Below, piece by piece: positions 9,580 through 18,446 of a stretch of DNA of 64,000 nt. Source of the DNA: Caulobacter sp. Root343 (GTDB lineage: Bacteria > Pseudomonadota > Alphaproteobacteria > Caulobacterales > Caulobacteraceae); contig NZ_LMDF01000010.1 in assembly GCF_001425745.1 (NCBI RefSeq), forward strand, positions 1 to 64,000, in the 5' to 3' direction. Within the stretch, counting starts at the first letter, position 1, and each line of letters begins with the position of its first letter. The position numbers and the translations under genes are program-made. The notes under the pieces are model-generated. The model saw only the letters and a program-made list of their open reading frames with translations. It was not told where the DNA came from and ran no database searches.

Positions 9580-9707
9580 TTCACAGGAAGACGATCGATC
9601 GCGCGCCCGCCAACACGAGCGCTTACCCACACCGCATTTTTCGTGCGGCTCTCTAGTCATATCTTAGACGCGCGCTCCGTATTGGCGCGCTCGCAAGGAC
9701 AGTCGCG

Positions 9708-12563
9708 ATGACGAGCGGACGTTCGATCTGGTTACTTGGCGCCGCTGGCGTGGCCCTACTTGGCGCGACAGCACCGGCGGCCGCGAGTGAAACCCTGGAA
9801 AAGGTCTTTGCTTCACCGCCGGCCCAGGCGCGACCGTTCGCACGTTGGTGGTGGCCGGGTGGAGCCGTCTCCGACCCCGAGCTGGCGCGCGAAATCGCCA
9901 TCATGGCGAAAGCGGGATTTGGCGGCGTCGAAATCCAGGCCTTCAATCCAGGCATTCCCGACCAGACCGCTGACGAGCGCAAGCGCGTCAATGACTATGC
10001 CAACCCCGCCTTTTTCGGTCACGTTCGGGCAGCGTCACAAGCCGCCGCCCGCGAAGGCCTGAAACTCGACTACACCTTTGGCTCAGCCTGGCCCTCTGGC
10101 GGCGGGTTCGCCGTGACGCCTGAACTCGCGCTCGTCGAACTCACCATGGCGACGACACAGATTGACGGCCCGCCGAAAGGCCCGTTGCAAGTGAAGGTTC
10201 CCAAGCGCAGCCGGAAGCTCGGAGTGCTGGGGTCCCTCGATGCGCGCACCAAAGACCCTCGTGCGGCCGGCTGGCGCGAGCGGCTGGATGCGCGGGAAAA
10301 GCTCGTCGCGGTCATCGCCGTGCCTGGCGACGGTCCCGATCTAGTCGCCGCGCCGCAAGGCGGTTTCAGGCTCTTCCCGTGGCAGGACGTCAAGGCCTCC
10401 GGCACGCTCGACATGGCGCGCGCCGTCGTGTTGACCGACAAGCTCTCGGCCGACGGTGTCCTCGATTGGACGCCGCCTGCGGGACGGTGGCAGATCTTCG
10501 TGTTCAAGCAATACGCGGTTGATAGCGGGGTGATGGCGGGCGTCGGCGAGGGGCCGCAGTTGGTGCTCGACCACTATCGCAAGGCCGCCTTCGAGGCTCA
10601 TGCCAGTCGCGTTGGCGCGCCTCTGGTGGAAGGCCCGCTGGCGGCGGGCCCGAACCTGAATGCCACCTTCGTCGATAGTCTCGAACTCATGCAGGATCTG
10701 CCCTGGACGGACGCGTTCCTGGCTGAATTCAAGCAACGGCGTGGTTACGATCTAACCCCGTATCTGCCCCTGGTGCTGCAACCTGGCTGGGTTCAGGCCT
10801 GGGATCAGCATTACTCGCCTCCCTATTTCAACGACGACGCGCTTGGTGAGCGCGTTCGCGCTGACTATCGCCGAACGCTCTCTGATCTGCAGTTGGAGAA
10901 CTTCTGGCAGCCGTTCGTCGCTTGGAACCATGCTCGAGGATTGCGCGCGCGCATCCAGGCGCACGGCGCGGGCGTCGATGTGCTGAAGGCATATGGCCTG
11001 GCCGACATCCCCGAGACAGAGGATCTGGACGGCGACGGCAACCCTGTGTTCCTACGCATGGCGCGCTCGGCGGCCGACCTCTATGGACGCAACCTAGTGA
11101 GCGCCGAGAGCTTCGTCTTCCCGGCCGAACCCTACGATGTGACCCCGGAGCGGATCCGCCAACGGGCCGACAAGCTCTTTGCCAGCGGCGTCAACCGGAT
11201 CGTCTATCACGGCTATCCATATGTCGTTCGGGCCAATCAGCGCCCCGGATGGCACCCCTTCGCTCCCAGCGGCTTTGGCCCGGGGTTCAGCTTACCCTTC
11301 AACGAGCTCAACCCGATCTTCGCCGCAGCGCCACAACTGAATGCCTACATCGCGCGAACGCAGGCGGTCCTGCAGCAAGGCCGCAATGTCGTTCCAGTGG
11401 CGCTCTATCTCGGCGACGTTGGTTACTTCCACGGGCTGGAGCCCCAAAGCCGAAACAAGGAAGGTCTAGAGACCCGCTTGCTGGCGGCTGGCTTTGACAA
11501 CGATCGGATCAATCCTGACGCGTTGTCCGATGCTCGCGTCATCGATGGTGACTTGGTCACCCGCGGAGGCGGCCGATACCAGGTCTTGGTCATGCCGCCG
11601 CGAAATGCGCTCGATGCGGCGACCGCGCAAACGATCGCGCGACTCTCTTCTCAAGGTCTCAAGGTCGTGTTCGTGGATGTCCTTCCGAGCCGGCACGACG
11701 GGCTCGAGGATGCCGAGAAGAAGGACCGACAGGTCGTCGAAGCCGTCGCCATGGCTCAATCACATGGGGCTCAACGCGTCTCGACCACCGATCTTCCGTC
11801 GGCGCTCTTGGCCCGCAATATAGCGCCCAATCTCAACTTTGAGGGGCCGGGCGCACTGTTTGTCGAACGTGCGACGGGGAAGCGGCGCAGCTACTTCCTG
11901 CACAACACCGAGGCCATGGCGCGTTCGATCACCTTCACCACCTCGGCCAAGGGCCGAGCGGAAATTTGGGATGCATGGACAGGCGCGCGCATGCCAATCA
12001 ACAGCCTGGCGATCCCAAATGGATCGCGGGTCAAGCTTGACCTTCCCGCCGGCGGCTCCGCCTTGGTGGTGTTCGACCCGTCCAAGCCGGCGGCAAAGGC
12101 CGCGTCGCAGCGAACCGATCAGGTGAAGCTCGAACTTCCCGGTCAAGGTTGGAAGCTCACGGCAGACGGCTACGGCCTAAAGGGCGCCGCCGTCTCTTGG
12201 AGCAGCCAGGACATCGCGCTTGGCGACTGGAGCGGCGTGGAGGCTCTCTCCCGCTTTTCTGGCCAAGCGACCTATACGCGCACCCTGAGATTGGACACCA
12301 AGCCCAAGGGCGAGCATTGGCTTGACCTGGGCCAGGTGCATGACATGGCCACGGTTCGTATCAACGGAATGTCGTTCGCACCCCTGATCGGCCCGTACCG
12401 CGTGAAGATTGGCAAGGCCCTCAAGGCTGGCGACAATCTGATCGAGATCACGGTCCGCAATACGCCCAACAACGCCATGGTCGAGCCTGCCAATCCAGCT
12501 CGCAAGCATGTGCGCCCTCAACCTGCCGGGCTGATCGGACCCGTGCGCCTGTTGGGTCGATGA
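9708..12563 (+). CDS. GH106 family alpha-L-rhamnosidase-like enzyme
   Basis: A 951-residue exported protein with a Sec signal (WLLGAAGVALLGATAPAAAS). Directly after it come ARPFARWWWPGG and AGFGGVEIQAFNP, typical of the glycosyl hydrolase 106 family (alpha-L-rhamnosidases). Further family-like blocks are LDYTFGSAWPSGGG, FVDSLE and NRIVYHGYPYV, with a C-terminal jelly-roll (LDLGQVHDMATVRING, ITVRNTPNN). Known members remove terminal alpha-L-rhamnose from plant cell-wall glycans or glycosides. It is probably transcribed with GH39. A rhamnosidase beside GH2, GH3 and GH39 suggests a branched plant glycoside as substrate (inference). Confidence 0.85.
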   Translation: MTSGRSIWLLGAAGVALLGATAPAAASETLEKVFASPPAQARPFARWWWPGGAVSDPELAREIAIMAKAGFGGVEIQAFNPGIPDQTADERKRVNDYANPAFFGHVRAASQAAAREGLKLDYTFGSAWPSGGGFAVTPELALVELTMATTQIDGPPKGPLQVKVPKRSRKLGVLGSLDARTKDPRAAGWRERLDAREKLVAVIAVPGDGPDLVAAPQGGFRLFPWQDVKASGTLDMARAVVLTDKLSADGVLDWTPPAGRWQIFVFKQYAVDSGVMAGVGEGPQLVLDHYRKAAFEAHASRVGAPLVEGPLAAGPNLNATFVDSLELMQDLPWTDAFLAEFKQRRGYDLTPYLPLVLQPGWVQAWDQHYSPPYFNDDALGERVRADYRRTLSDLQLENFWQPFVAWNHARGLRARIQAHGAGVDVLKAYGLADIPETEDLDGDGNPVFLRMARSAADLYGRNLVSAESFVFPAEPYDVTPERIRQRADKLFASGVNRIVYHGYPYVVRANQRPGWHPFAPSGFGPGFSLPFNELNPIFAAAPQLNAYIARTQAVLQQGRNVVPVALYLGDVGYFHGLEPQSRNKEGLETRLLAAGFDNDRINPDALSDARVIDGDLVTRGGGRYQVLVMPPRNALDAATAQTIARLSSQGLKVVFVDVLPSRHDGLEDAEKKDRQVVEAVAMAQSHGAQRVSTTDLPSALLARNIAPNLNFEGPGALFVERATGKRRSYFLHNTEAMARSITFTTSAKGRAEIWDAWTGARMPINSLAIPNGSRVKLDLPAGGSALVVFDPSKPAAKAASQRTDQVKLELPGQGWKLTADGYGLKGAAVSWSSQDIALGDWSGVEALSRFSGQATYTRTLRLDTKPKGEHWLDLGQVHDMATVRINGMSFAPLIGPYRVKIGKALKAGDNLIEITVRNTPNNAMVEPANPARKHVRPQPAGLIGPVRLLGR

Positions 12564-12584
12564 CCCCGGGTGCTGGTTTTGGCG

Positions 12585-12610
12585 GGGCGCTCCCAATCGT
12601 GGAAGCGCCC
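12585..12610. terminator. Hairpin between convergent genes
   Basis: GGGCGCTCCC-aatcgt-GGAAGCGCCC forms a 10-bp stem with one mismatch in the roughly 100-base gap between the convergent GH106 and flavoprotein genes. It could serve both strands; no strong T run is present. Confidence 0.45.
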
Positions 12611-12666
12611 GCTGCCGACGCCGCGGGTGAGCCACACCCCTGATTCCGCCACGCTTGACTAGCGGG

Positions 12667-14397
12667 TTAAGCCACAGGGTCGCGAACCGCTCGCGTGGCG
12701 AACTTGGCCGCCGCGCGCCCGGCCCGACGGCCGGAGAAAACACAGTCGGCCATGGCCAGCCCGCTGACGTACAGGTTCGAGCAAACACCGACCGCAGTCC
12801 GCCCAGCGGCGAAGAGCCCCGCCACCGGCGCGCCGCTCGGCGCTAGGACCTGACCGCTGGTTTCATCGACCGCCAGTCCGCCAAGCGTCAGCGTCGGCAG
12901 CGGCGCCAAAGGCGCGTCGATCGACATGTCCAATGCGTAGTATGGCCCCCGCTCCAGCGGTGCTGCATCCGCCCCGCGCTTACCGAAAGGATCGGCGCGC
13001 TCGCCACGTGCGACGGCCTGGTAGGCCTCCAGCGTCTTGCGCAGAACCTCAGGCGCGAAACCGCAACGGGCGGCAAGATCATCAAGAGACGCAGCTTTTC
13101 GCCGCCCCAGGGCCATGGCCAACAGGGCTGGATACTTCTGGAATGGCAGGACCCCGGCAACGGACAGATCTCGGCGGGCTTGGTCCATCAAGTTCTGGTC
13201 GAGGATCAGCCAAGCCTTGCCGTTCTGGCCGTCGCACATCGCCGCCCCGATGGCCGCGCCGTAAAGCGTTTCGTCGATGAACCGCTCGCCGGCTGCGTTG
13301 ACGAGCGCGCCACGCGACCAGGCCGACGGCGGATTGATGAACCGCCAGGCGCTGACCCGGTCCAGACCACGGGTCGCTCCACCGGCGCCGACGCCCAAGG
13401 CCACCCCGGCCCCATCGTCGCCAGGCGCGCCCAGCGGCATGCCCTTTAGATAACCCGGCGCATGGCGTGCGATCAGTTCGCGATTGAAGATAAAGCCCCC
13501 CGCGCTCAGCACCACACCCCGGCGCGCACGGATCAACAGGGTCTCGCCGTGCCGCCCCTCGATCGCCGCCGCGCGCTTGGCCAGGCGCGCGCCATGGGCC
13601 GCAGCCAGACCCGCGCCCGGAAAAGTGCCCGGCAGGAAAGCAAGCCACTTCTGGCTGGCGGCCAGCAGCGCGCGATGGCGTCCCGCAAGGGGATGTTCAG
13701 GCGGAACCCGCACGACCTTGACGCCGACGACCGTGTTCTTGGCGTCGACCACAAGCGCGCGAACATCAGCGTGGTCCCAATCGACCACGCCGGCGCGGCG
13801 GGCGCTGTCGCGCAACGGATCGTAGATTCCCGCGCCGTAACCGTCGGCGCGCGGCGCCGCGGGCATGAACACCCGATGCCCGCGCGCGGCAGGCTTGGCG
13901 GCTGATGCATAGCGAGCGCTGAGAGAGCTGTCGGAATGGTAAAGGTAGTAGTCCGAAGGAGGATAGGATGTTTTGCCCGCATAGAGCCGGGCGTTGAACG
14001 GCACGCCATGACCTTCCAGCCAGCGTAGATCCTCCGCGCTCCCGGCACAGAACCGCGCCAGCGTGGCGTCCGATACGATCCCTTGGGTTTCGAGGCGCAA
14101 GTAGGCGATCATCGCTTCGACGGAATCGTCGACGCCCGCCGATTGCTGAATATGGGTGCCGCCGCCGGCATAAACGACGCCGCCGTTGACTCGGGTTGCT
14201 CCGCCACCGCCAAAGCGGTCGAGGGCGAGAACCGAGGCCCCCTCGGATCGCGCCTCCAACGCGGCGCAGACCCCGGCCCCGCCATAGCCGACGACCACCA
14301 CATCGAAGGTCTCGTCCCAAGTTGCAGCCTGGTGGGTGTTGAGACGAACCGGGGGTTCGATACGCGCGGGCCAACCCGTCTTGGTCTGTTCAGGCAT
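12667..14397 (-). CDS. FAD-dependent oxidoreductase, fumarate-reductase/steroid-dehydrogenase-like
   Basis: A 576-residue flavoprotein. The dinucleotide-binding motif VVVGYGGAGVCAALEA lies near residue 35, followed by the acidic residue in LALDRFGGGGATRVNGG. A second FAD-contact block (VLSAGGFIFNRELI) and the C-terminal LFAAGRTAVGVCSNLYVSGLAMADCVFSGRRAG complete the fold of the succinate dehydrogenase/fumarate reductase flavoprotein superfamily, which includes ketosteroid dehydrogenases. It begins 3 bases after the SDR gene stop, so the two are cotranscribed. A role in oxidising or reducing a ring carbon of a steroid-like substrate is inferred from context. Confidence 0.75.
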   Translation of the reverse strand: MPEQTKTGWPARIEPPVRLNTHQAATWDETFDVVVVGYGGAGVCAALEARSEGASVLALDRFGGGGATRVNGGVVYAGGGTHIQQSAGVDDSVEAMIAYLRLETQGIVSDATLARFCAGSAEDLRWLEGHGVPFNARLYAGKTSYPPSDYYLYHSDSSLSARYASAAKPAARGHRVFMPAAPRADGYGAGIYDPLRDSARRAGVVDWDHADVRALVVDAKNTVVGVKVVRVPPEHPLAGRHRALLAASQKWLAFLPGTFPGAGLAAAHGARLAKRAAAIEGRHGETLLIRARRGVVLSAGGFIFNRELIARHAPGYLKGMPLGAPGDDGAGVALGVGAGGATRGLDRVSAWRFINPPSAWSRGALVNAAGERFIDETLYGAAIGAAMCDGQNGKAWLILDQNLMDQARRDLSVAGVLPFQKYPALLAMALGRRKAASLDDLAARCGFAPEVLRKTLEAYQAVARGERADPFGKRGADAAPLERGPYYALDMSIDAPLAPLPTLTLGGLAVDETSGQVLAPSGAPVAGLFAAGRTAVGVCSNLYVSGLAMADCVFSGRRAGRAAAKFATRAVRDPVA

Positions 14398-14400
14398 AGG

Positions 14401-15252
14401 TCAGGCTTCCAGCAGGGCGCGGGTTTCGGGCGTCAGGGCGGGCCTGGATTGGTCTCGAAGGAAGACAGCGCGGTTTTGGGCCAGGTTTTGGGTCATCTCC
14501 GGCTGCGTGGAGACCCAGAACTCCCCAGCGGCGATCTGCTCGAGGATCACCTTGCAGGCCGCGTCCAACTCCATGCCGTACGCGGCCATGGTCTGGCGCA
14601 TGACCTCACGATGCTTGGAAGCAAGGTCCTCGCCCGACGGGGTGGCGTCGGCGAAGATCTGTGTCTTGACCATACCGGGGATCACCGAACTGACGTGGAT
14701 CGGTTTCCCTTGCAGTTCCATCTCCAGATAGAGGCACTCGCTGAAGGCCTGCACCGCGTGCTTGGTCACCATGTACGCCGTCTGCAGGGGCATCTGCCCG
14801 AAGGCGCCCACGGAGGCGAGGTTGGCGATATAGGCCGGCTTCCCGGCCGCCAGCATGCGAGGCGCGAACGCTCGGACGCCGTGCACCACGCCGTGGATGT
14901 TGATGTCCAGAGTGCGGTCCCACTGCGCCGCGCTCAGTTCCCAGCTATTGCCGATCGTCTCGATACCGGCGTTGTTGATTAGCAGCCTCACGTCGCCGAA
15001 GCGTTCGTGCGTCGCCGCGGCCAGGCCGTCGAGCGCTTCGGGCCGGGAAACGTCAACGGCAAGCGCAAGCACCTCGGTTCCGCCGGCCCGGAGCGCCTCG
15101 GCGAGCCTATCGACGCGACCTTGGTCGATATCGGCCAGCACCAGCGCCATGCCCAGTTCCGCCGCCCGGCGGGCCAAGCCCTCTCCCAGTCCAGCGCCCG
15201 CGCCGGTGATCACCGCCACGCCACCCTCAAAGACCGAACGGTCCTGGCACAT
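14401..15252 (-). CDS. Short-chain dehydrogenase/reductase
   Basis: A 283-residue classical SDR. ATG 15252 is preferred over upstream ATGs because AGAGGA lies 8 bases before it. The Rossmann motif is TGAGAGLG, followed by ADID, NNAG and the catalytic Ser in LASVGAF with Tyr160 and Lys164 (YMVTK). An Asp after the second beta strand predicts NAD(H) preference. The 30-residue C-terminal extension is longer than in minimal SDRs. It lies between an esterase and a flavoprotein in one minus-strand operon, so it probably interconverts a hydroxyl and a keto group on the substrate; hydroxysteroid dehydrogenase activity is possible but not shown. Confidence 0.85.
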   Translation of the reverse strand: MCQDRSVFEGGVAVITGAGAGLGEGLARRAAELGMALVLADIDQGRVDRLAEALRAGGTEVLALAVDVSRPEALDGLAAATHERFGDVRLLINNAGIETIGNSWELSAAQWDRTLDINIHGVVHGVRAFAPRMLAAGKPAYIANLASVGAFGQMPLQTAYMVTKHAVQAFSECLYLEMELQGKPIHVSSVIPGMVKTQIFADATPSGEDLASKHREVMRQTMAAYGMELDAACKVILEQIAAGEFWVSTQPEMTQNLAQNRAVFLRDQSRPALTPETRALLEA

Positions 15253-15275
15253 CGTCTTGTCCTCTTCGGTAAACA

Positions 15276-16214
15276 TCAGGCTCGGGTCCATTGGCGGTCC
15301 AGCCAGGCGGCTGCCTCGTCCAGGGCGGCCTTTGCCTCATCGACCATCCCCATCCAGGACAGGAAGCCATGCACCATGCCCTTGCGGCGCGTCAGTCGCA
15401 CCGCAACGCCGGCGGCTTCCAGGCGATGGGCGTAGTCCTCTCCATCATCGCGGCTGGGGTCCAGTTCCGCAGTGGCCACGAAGGCGGGCGGCAAACCCGC
15501 GTGTGAAGCGGCCGCGCGCGGCGAGGCATAGGGCTGGCCCGCGTCGGCGCCGGCCAGATAGAGGCTCCAGAAGTAATCCATGTCGTCTGACGTCAGGATC
15601 GGTCCGTCGCCGAACGCCGCCAACGACTCCGTCAACGGACCCGGGGCGCCGCCCGAGCCGTAGAACAGCAATTGCGCACGCAACGCCGGCCCGCCCGCAT
15701 CGCGCGTCTTCAGCGCTAGGGTCGCGGCCAGCACGGCCCCGGCGCTCGTGCCCGCGAGCGCCAGACGCTCGGGATCGCCGCCATGGTCGCTAGCGTGTTT
15801 GGCCGCCCACGCGAGCGCGAGCACCGCATCGTCCAAGGCAGCCGGATACGGATGCTCAGGCGCGAGCCGATAATCGACCGAGACCACCAGGCTGCGGGTC
15901 GAGCGGCAGAAGGCGCGCGCGACGCCATCATCGCTGTCTAGGTCGCCCAGCAGGAAGCCACCGCCGTGGAAGAACATCAGCACGGGCGCTGGCGCCGTTA
16001 CGCCGTCAGGTCGATAGAGGCGCAGCGCGAGCGTCGAGCCGTCGCATCGGGCGACGCTTAGATCCTTCACCTCGGCTAGCCCTTCTCCAGACTTGGGCGA
16101 AGCGGCGGCGAAGTCGCGCACCACGCCGCGCAGGACATCCAAGGGGATGACCCGCGCGCCTGGGTAGGGCGGCGCATGGGCCAGAAGCGCGGCGATCTGC
16201 GGATCCATCGTCAT
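15276..16214 (-). CDS. Alpha/beta hydrolase, hormone-sensitive-lipase family esterase
   Basis: A 312-residue enzyme. ATG 16214 follows an AGGAG ribosome site. It shows the HSL-family oxyanion motif HGGG in MFFHGGGFLLG, the nucleophile Ser157 in LAGTSAGAV, a downstream Asp (TAELDPSRDDGE) and His (KGMVHGFLSW). There is no signal peptide, so it acts in the cytoplasm on a small ester. Position between the KstD-like and SDR genes suggests it hydrolyses an ester on the steroid-like substrate or a ring-opened lactone; this is inferred. Confidence 0.87.
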   Translation of the reverse strand: MTMDPQIAALLAHAPPYPGARVIPLDVLRGVVRDFAAASPKSGEGLAEVKDLSVARCDGSTLALRLYRPDGVTAPAPVLMFFHGGGFLLGDLDSDDGVARAFCRSTRSLVVSVDYRLAPEHPYPAALDDAVLALAWAAKHASDHGGDPERLALAGTSAGAVLAATLALKTRDAGGPALRAQLLFYGSGGAPGPLTESLAAFGDGPILTSDDMDYFWSLYLAGADAGQPYASPRAAASHAGLPPAFVATAELDPSRDDGEDYAHRLEAAGVAVRLTRRKGMVHGFLSWMGMVDEAKAALDEAAAWLDRQWTRA

Positions 16215-16236
16215 GATGTCGTTCTCCTGGTCGCGC

Positions 16237-17967
16237 CTAGGCGTCAAGGGTCTGGGCGGCCGGCAGGGCCGGGGTATTGCGGCCGCGGGCCAGATGATTG
16301 GCCGCAGCGAAACCGAAGGTGACGGCCGGGCCCAGCGTGCCGCCGGCGCCAGGATAGGAGCGGCCCATCATCGAGCTGGCCGTGTTGCCGATCGCGTAGA
16401 GACCGTCGATGGGCGCGCCGTTCACGTCCAGGACGTTGGCGTTGACATCGACCTTGAGGCCGCCCTTGGTGCCAAGATCCCCCAGCACGATGCGCACGGC
16501 GTAAAACGGGCTTTGGCGAAGCGGCGCGAGATTGGGATTGGGGAAGGTCTCGTCGCCAAAATAGTGGTCATAGGTGTCGCCGCCGCGACCAAAGTCGGCA
16601 TCCACGCCCTTGTCCGCCTGCTCGTTGAACCGGGCGATCGAGCTCTCCACCGCGCCTGGATCCAGACCGATCTGCGAGGCCAGGGCCGCCAGGCTGTCGG
16701 CGCGGTGATAGACCTTTCCCAGCCAGTCGGCGGGCAGCTTGTGATCGGGGGTCAGCGCCCCGGCCATCATCGGTCCGACCATGTAGCGCTTGCGGAAGCC
16801 CGCGTCGAAGAAGAGCCAGCAGTCCGACGTGCCGGTGACCTTGGCTTGGTCGATCATCAGCGCGCCGAAGTCGTTGTAGGACTGGGCCTCGTTGCCGAAC
16901 CGGCGGCCATGGGCGTTGAGCACGACGCCGCCAGGGAAGGCCCTCTCCATGAACAGGACATAGACCGCGTCGGGGTCGTCGCCCATCGGACCATACATCG
17001 CCGGCGCCCACCAGGCGTTGCCCATCGCCTCGGTCGCCGCGCCAATCGCCTCGCCGGCCTTCAGCCCGTCGCCGACATTTTGACCTTTAGGGGTGGGGCT
17101 GTGATCTGTTGTCGCGCCGGGCGCCAGATGAAGCGCCCGAAGCTCGGCGTTGTGCTCGAAACCGCCAGCGCCCAGGACCACGCCTTTGCGCGCGCGCACT
17201 TCGACCTGGATGTCACCGCGGCTCACCGTGGCCACGAAGCCGCCGTCGGGGTGCTTGGTCAGCGATAGCAGACGCACGCCTAGATGCAGTGGGATCTTGC
17301 GATCGAACACCGCCTGGCCCAGCGGGGCGACCAGCGACAGGCCCATGGTCAGGCGACGGCCGCGCGTGGTCTTGGCGCGCCAGCCAAAGTCGAGCCAGTA
17401 CTCCGCCATCATCCGCATCAGCAGCGTCATCCAGCCCTTGCGGCGCTTGGACAACGCCCGCCCCTCGGTGTTGGAAAGCGAGATACGGCCCAGCACCTTC
17501 ATGAAGGACAGTTGGTCGCGCAGCGTGAAGAAGTGCTCGCCCAGCTTGGCCCCGTCATAGGGCTGAGGATCTATGGTCCGGCCGGCCGGCAGCGCCCCGG
17601 GCAGGTCCTGGCGGTAGTCCGGATATTCCGGATTGGCTTCCAGCCGCACGCCGATCTTCTCGAGATAGTCCAAGGCCAGGGGCGCCTGGTCGACATAGGC
17701 CTCCAACCGCGCCTCGGGCACCTCCCCCTCGGTGCAGGCTCGAAGATAGGCCAGCGCCTTTTCACGGCTGTCGCAATCACCGAGCCGGCCACTGTTGGCG
17801 ACCCACAATGCGCCGCCGGAAATGGCCGAGGTGCCGCCCCAAAGGGGCGCCTTTTCGATGATCGAGACCGAAAAGCCTTGATCGTGCGCGCGCGCGGCGG
17901 CGGTCAGCGCGCCCGCGCCACTGCCGACGACCAGCACATCACAGTCTTCAACTGCACGGGATTCCAT
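16237..17967 (-). CDS. FAD-dependent dehydrogenase, 3-ketosteroid delta-1-dehydrogenase-like
   Basis: A 576-residue flavoprotein starting at ATG 17967 behind GGGGAG. The N-terminal FAD motif is VLVVGSGAGALTAAARA, followed by EKAPLWGGTSAISGGALWVANS, a block typical of the KstD family. The C-terminal SYPGAGGTLGPAVTFGFAAANHLA (two blocks) resembles the nicotinamide/substrate-site signature of KstD proteins. Known members introduce a double bond next to a keto group in ring A of 3-ketosteroids; related enzymes act on other cyclic ketones. It heads the minus-strand operon KstD-esterase-SDR-flavoprotein, with 22-24 base gaps. Confidence 0.8.
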   Translation of the reverse strand: MESRAVEDCDVLVVGSGAGALTAAARAHDQGFSVSIIEKAPLWGGTSAISGGALWVANSGRLGDCDSREKALAYLRACTEGEVPEARLEAYVDQAPLALDYLEKIGVRLEANPEYPDYRQDLPGALPAGRTIDPQPYDGAKLGEHFFTLRDQLSFMKVLGRISLSNTEGRALSKRRKGWMTLLMRMMAEYWLDFGWRAKTTRGRRLTMGLSLVAPLGQAVFDRKIPLHLGVRLLSLTKHPDGGFVATVSRGDIQVEVRARKGVVLGAGGFEHNAELRALHLAPGATTDHSPTPKGQNVGDGLKAGEAIGAATEAMGNAWWAPAMYGPMGDDPDAVYVLFMERAFPGGVVLNAHGRRFGNEAQSYNDFGALMIDQAKVTGTSDCWLFFDAGFRKRYMVGPMMAGALTPDHKLPADWLGKVYHRADSLAALASQIGLDPGAVESSIARFNEQADKGVDADFGRGGDTYDHYFGDETFPNPNLAPLRQSPFYAVRIVLGDLGTKGGLKVDVNANVLDVNGAPIDGLYAIGNTASSMMGRSYPGAGGTLGPAVTFGFAAANHLARGRNTPALPAAQTLDA

Positions 17968-18206
17968 ACGCCTCACTCCCCGTTTAGCGCTTTGCGCTTT
18001 TTTTGTAAGCCTATTCTACGCATTTCATAACTCACAAGCGGAAATCCTGGGTCAGTGCGAACCATTGCCGCGAGACAACCCCAGCAACTCCGCCCCGTCG
18101 CGACCCTTTCGCCAGTTCGCGCAATTTAATTTGACTTTGAGTGCGCAAGTGGGACCATCAACCGGTTAGCGCTCGCCAGATTGCGCAACATAACGGAGGA
18201 AACAAC
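17968..18206. promoter_or_regulatory. Divergent promoter region with TTGCGCAA-type repeats
   Basis: This 239-base gap separates the KstD-like operon from a small membrane-protein gene. It contains three GCGCAA-type elements (around 18119, TGCGCA at 18142 and the palindrome TTGCGCAA at 18181-18188) and an unusually AT-rich stretch near 18120-18140. A short AGCGC-ttt-GCGCT hairpin with a T run lies near 17986-18004. These look like regulator and promoter sites; the binding protein is unknown. Confidence 0.45.
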
Positions 18207-18371
18207 ATGCAAATCGTCAATCAACAAGGCGTGCGGCGGGCCCTCAAGGGCGACGATACGAGCCTAGCCAGCATGATCCTGATCTTCGCCACCGGTGCGG
18301 TCGCCTGGGGCGCGCTGGGCTATCTGGCCATCCGCTGCCTGACCCAATTTGGCCCGGGCCTGTTCCATTAG
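18207..18371 (+). CDS. Small single-pass membrane protein
   Basis: A 54-residue protein with a strong GGAGG ribosome site 7 bases before ATG 18207. A polar N-terminus (MQIVNQQGVRRALKGDD) is followed by one hydrophobic segment (ASMILIFATGAVAWGALGYLAIR, in two runs) and a short tail. A perfect terminator follows, so it is a stand-alone transcript. A second tiny membrane protein of nearly equal length is at 25681-25842. The function is unknown; placement among steroid-type catabolic genes suggests an accessory role at the inner membrane. Confidence 0.7.
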   Translation: MQIVNQQGVRRALKGDDTSLASMILIFATGAVAWGALGYLAIRCLTQFGPGLFH

Positions 18372-18410
18372 ACCCCTAAAGTCGGCGCGCAGCGCCGGCT
18401 CTTAAAAACA

Positions 18411-18446
18411 GGCGGCGCGGTCGACGATGACCGCGCCGCCTTTTTT
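18411..18446. terminator. Strong bidirectional-capable rho-independent terminator
   Basis: GGCGGCGCGGTC-gacgat-GACCGCGCCGCC is a perfect 12-bp stem followed by TTTTTT on the plus strand. It ends the small membrane-protein transcript and abuts the stop codon of the convergent 18446-19510 gene. Confidence 0.9.

Noticed and set aside
8368..9660. 430-residue minus-strand frame over GH39
   Set aside because: Antisense to an intact GH39 with both catalytic Glu residues; no ribosome site.
17986..18004. AGCGC-ttt-GCGCT plus T run as a terminator
   Set aside because: No plus-strand gene ends before it; the stem is only 5 bp, so it is more likely part of the promoter region.
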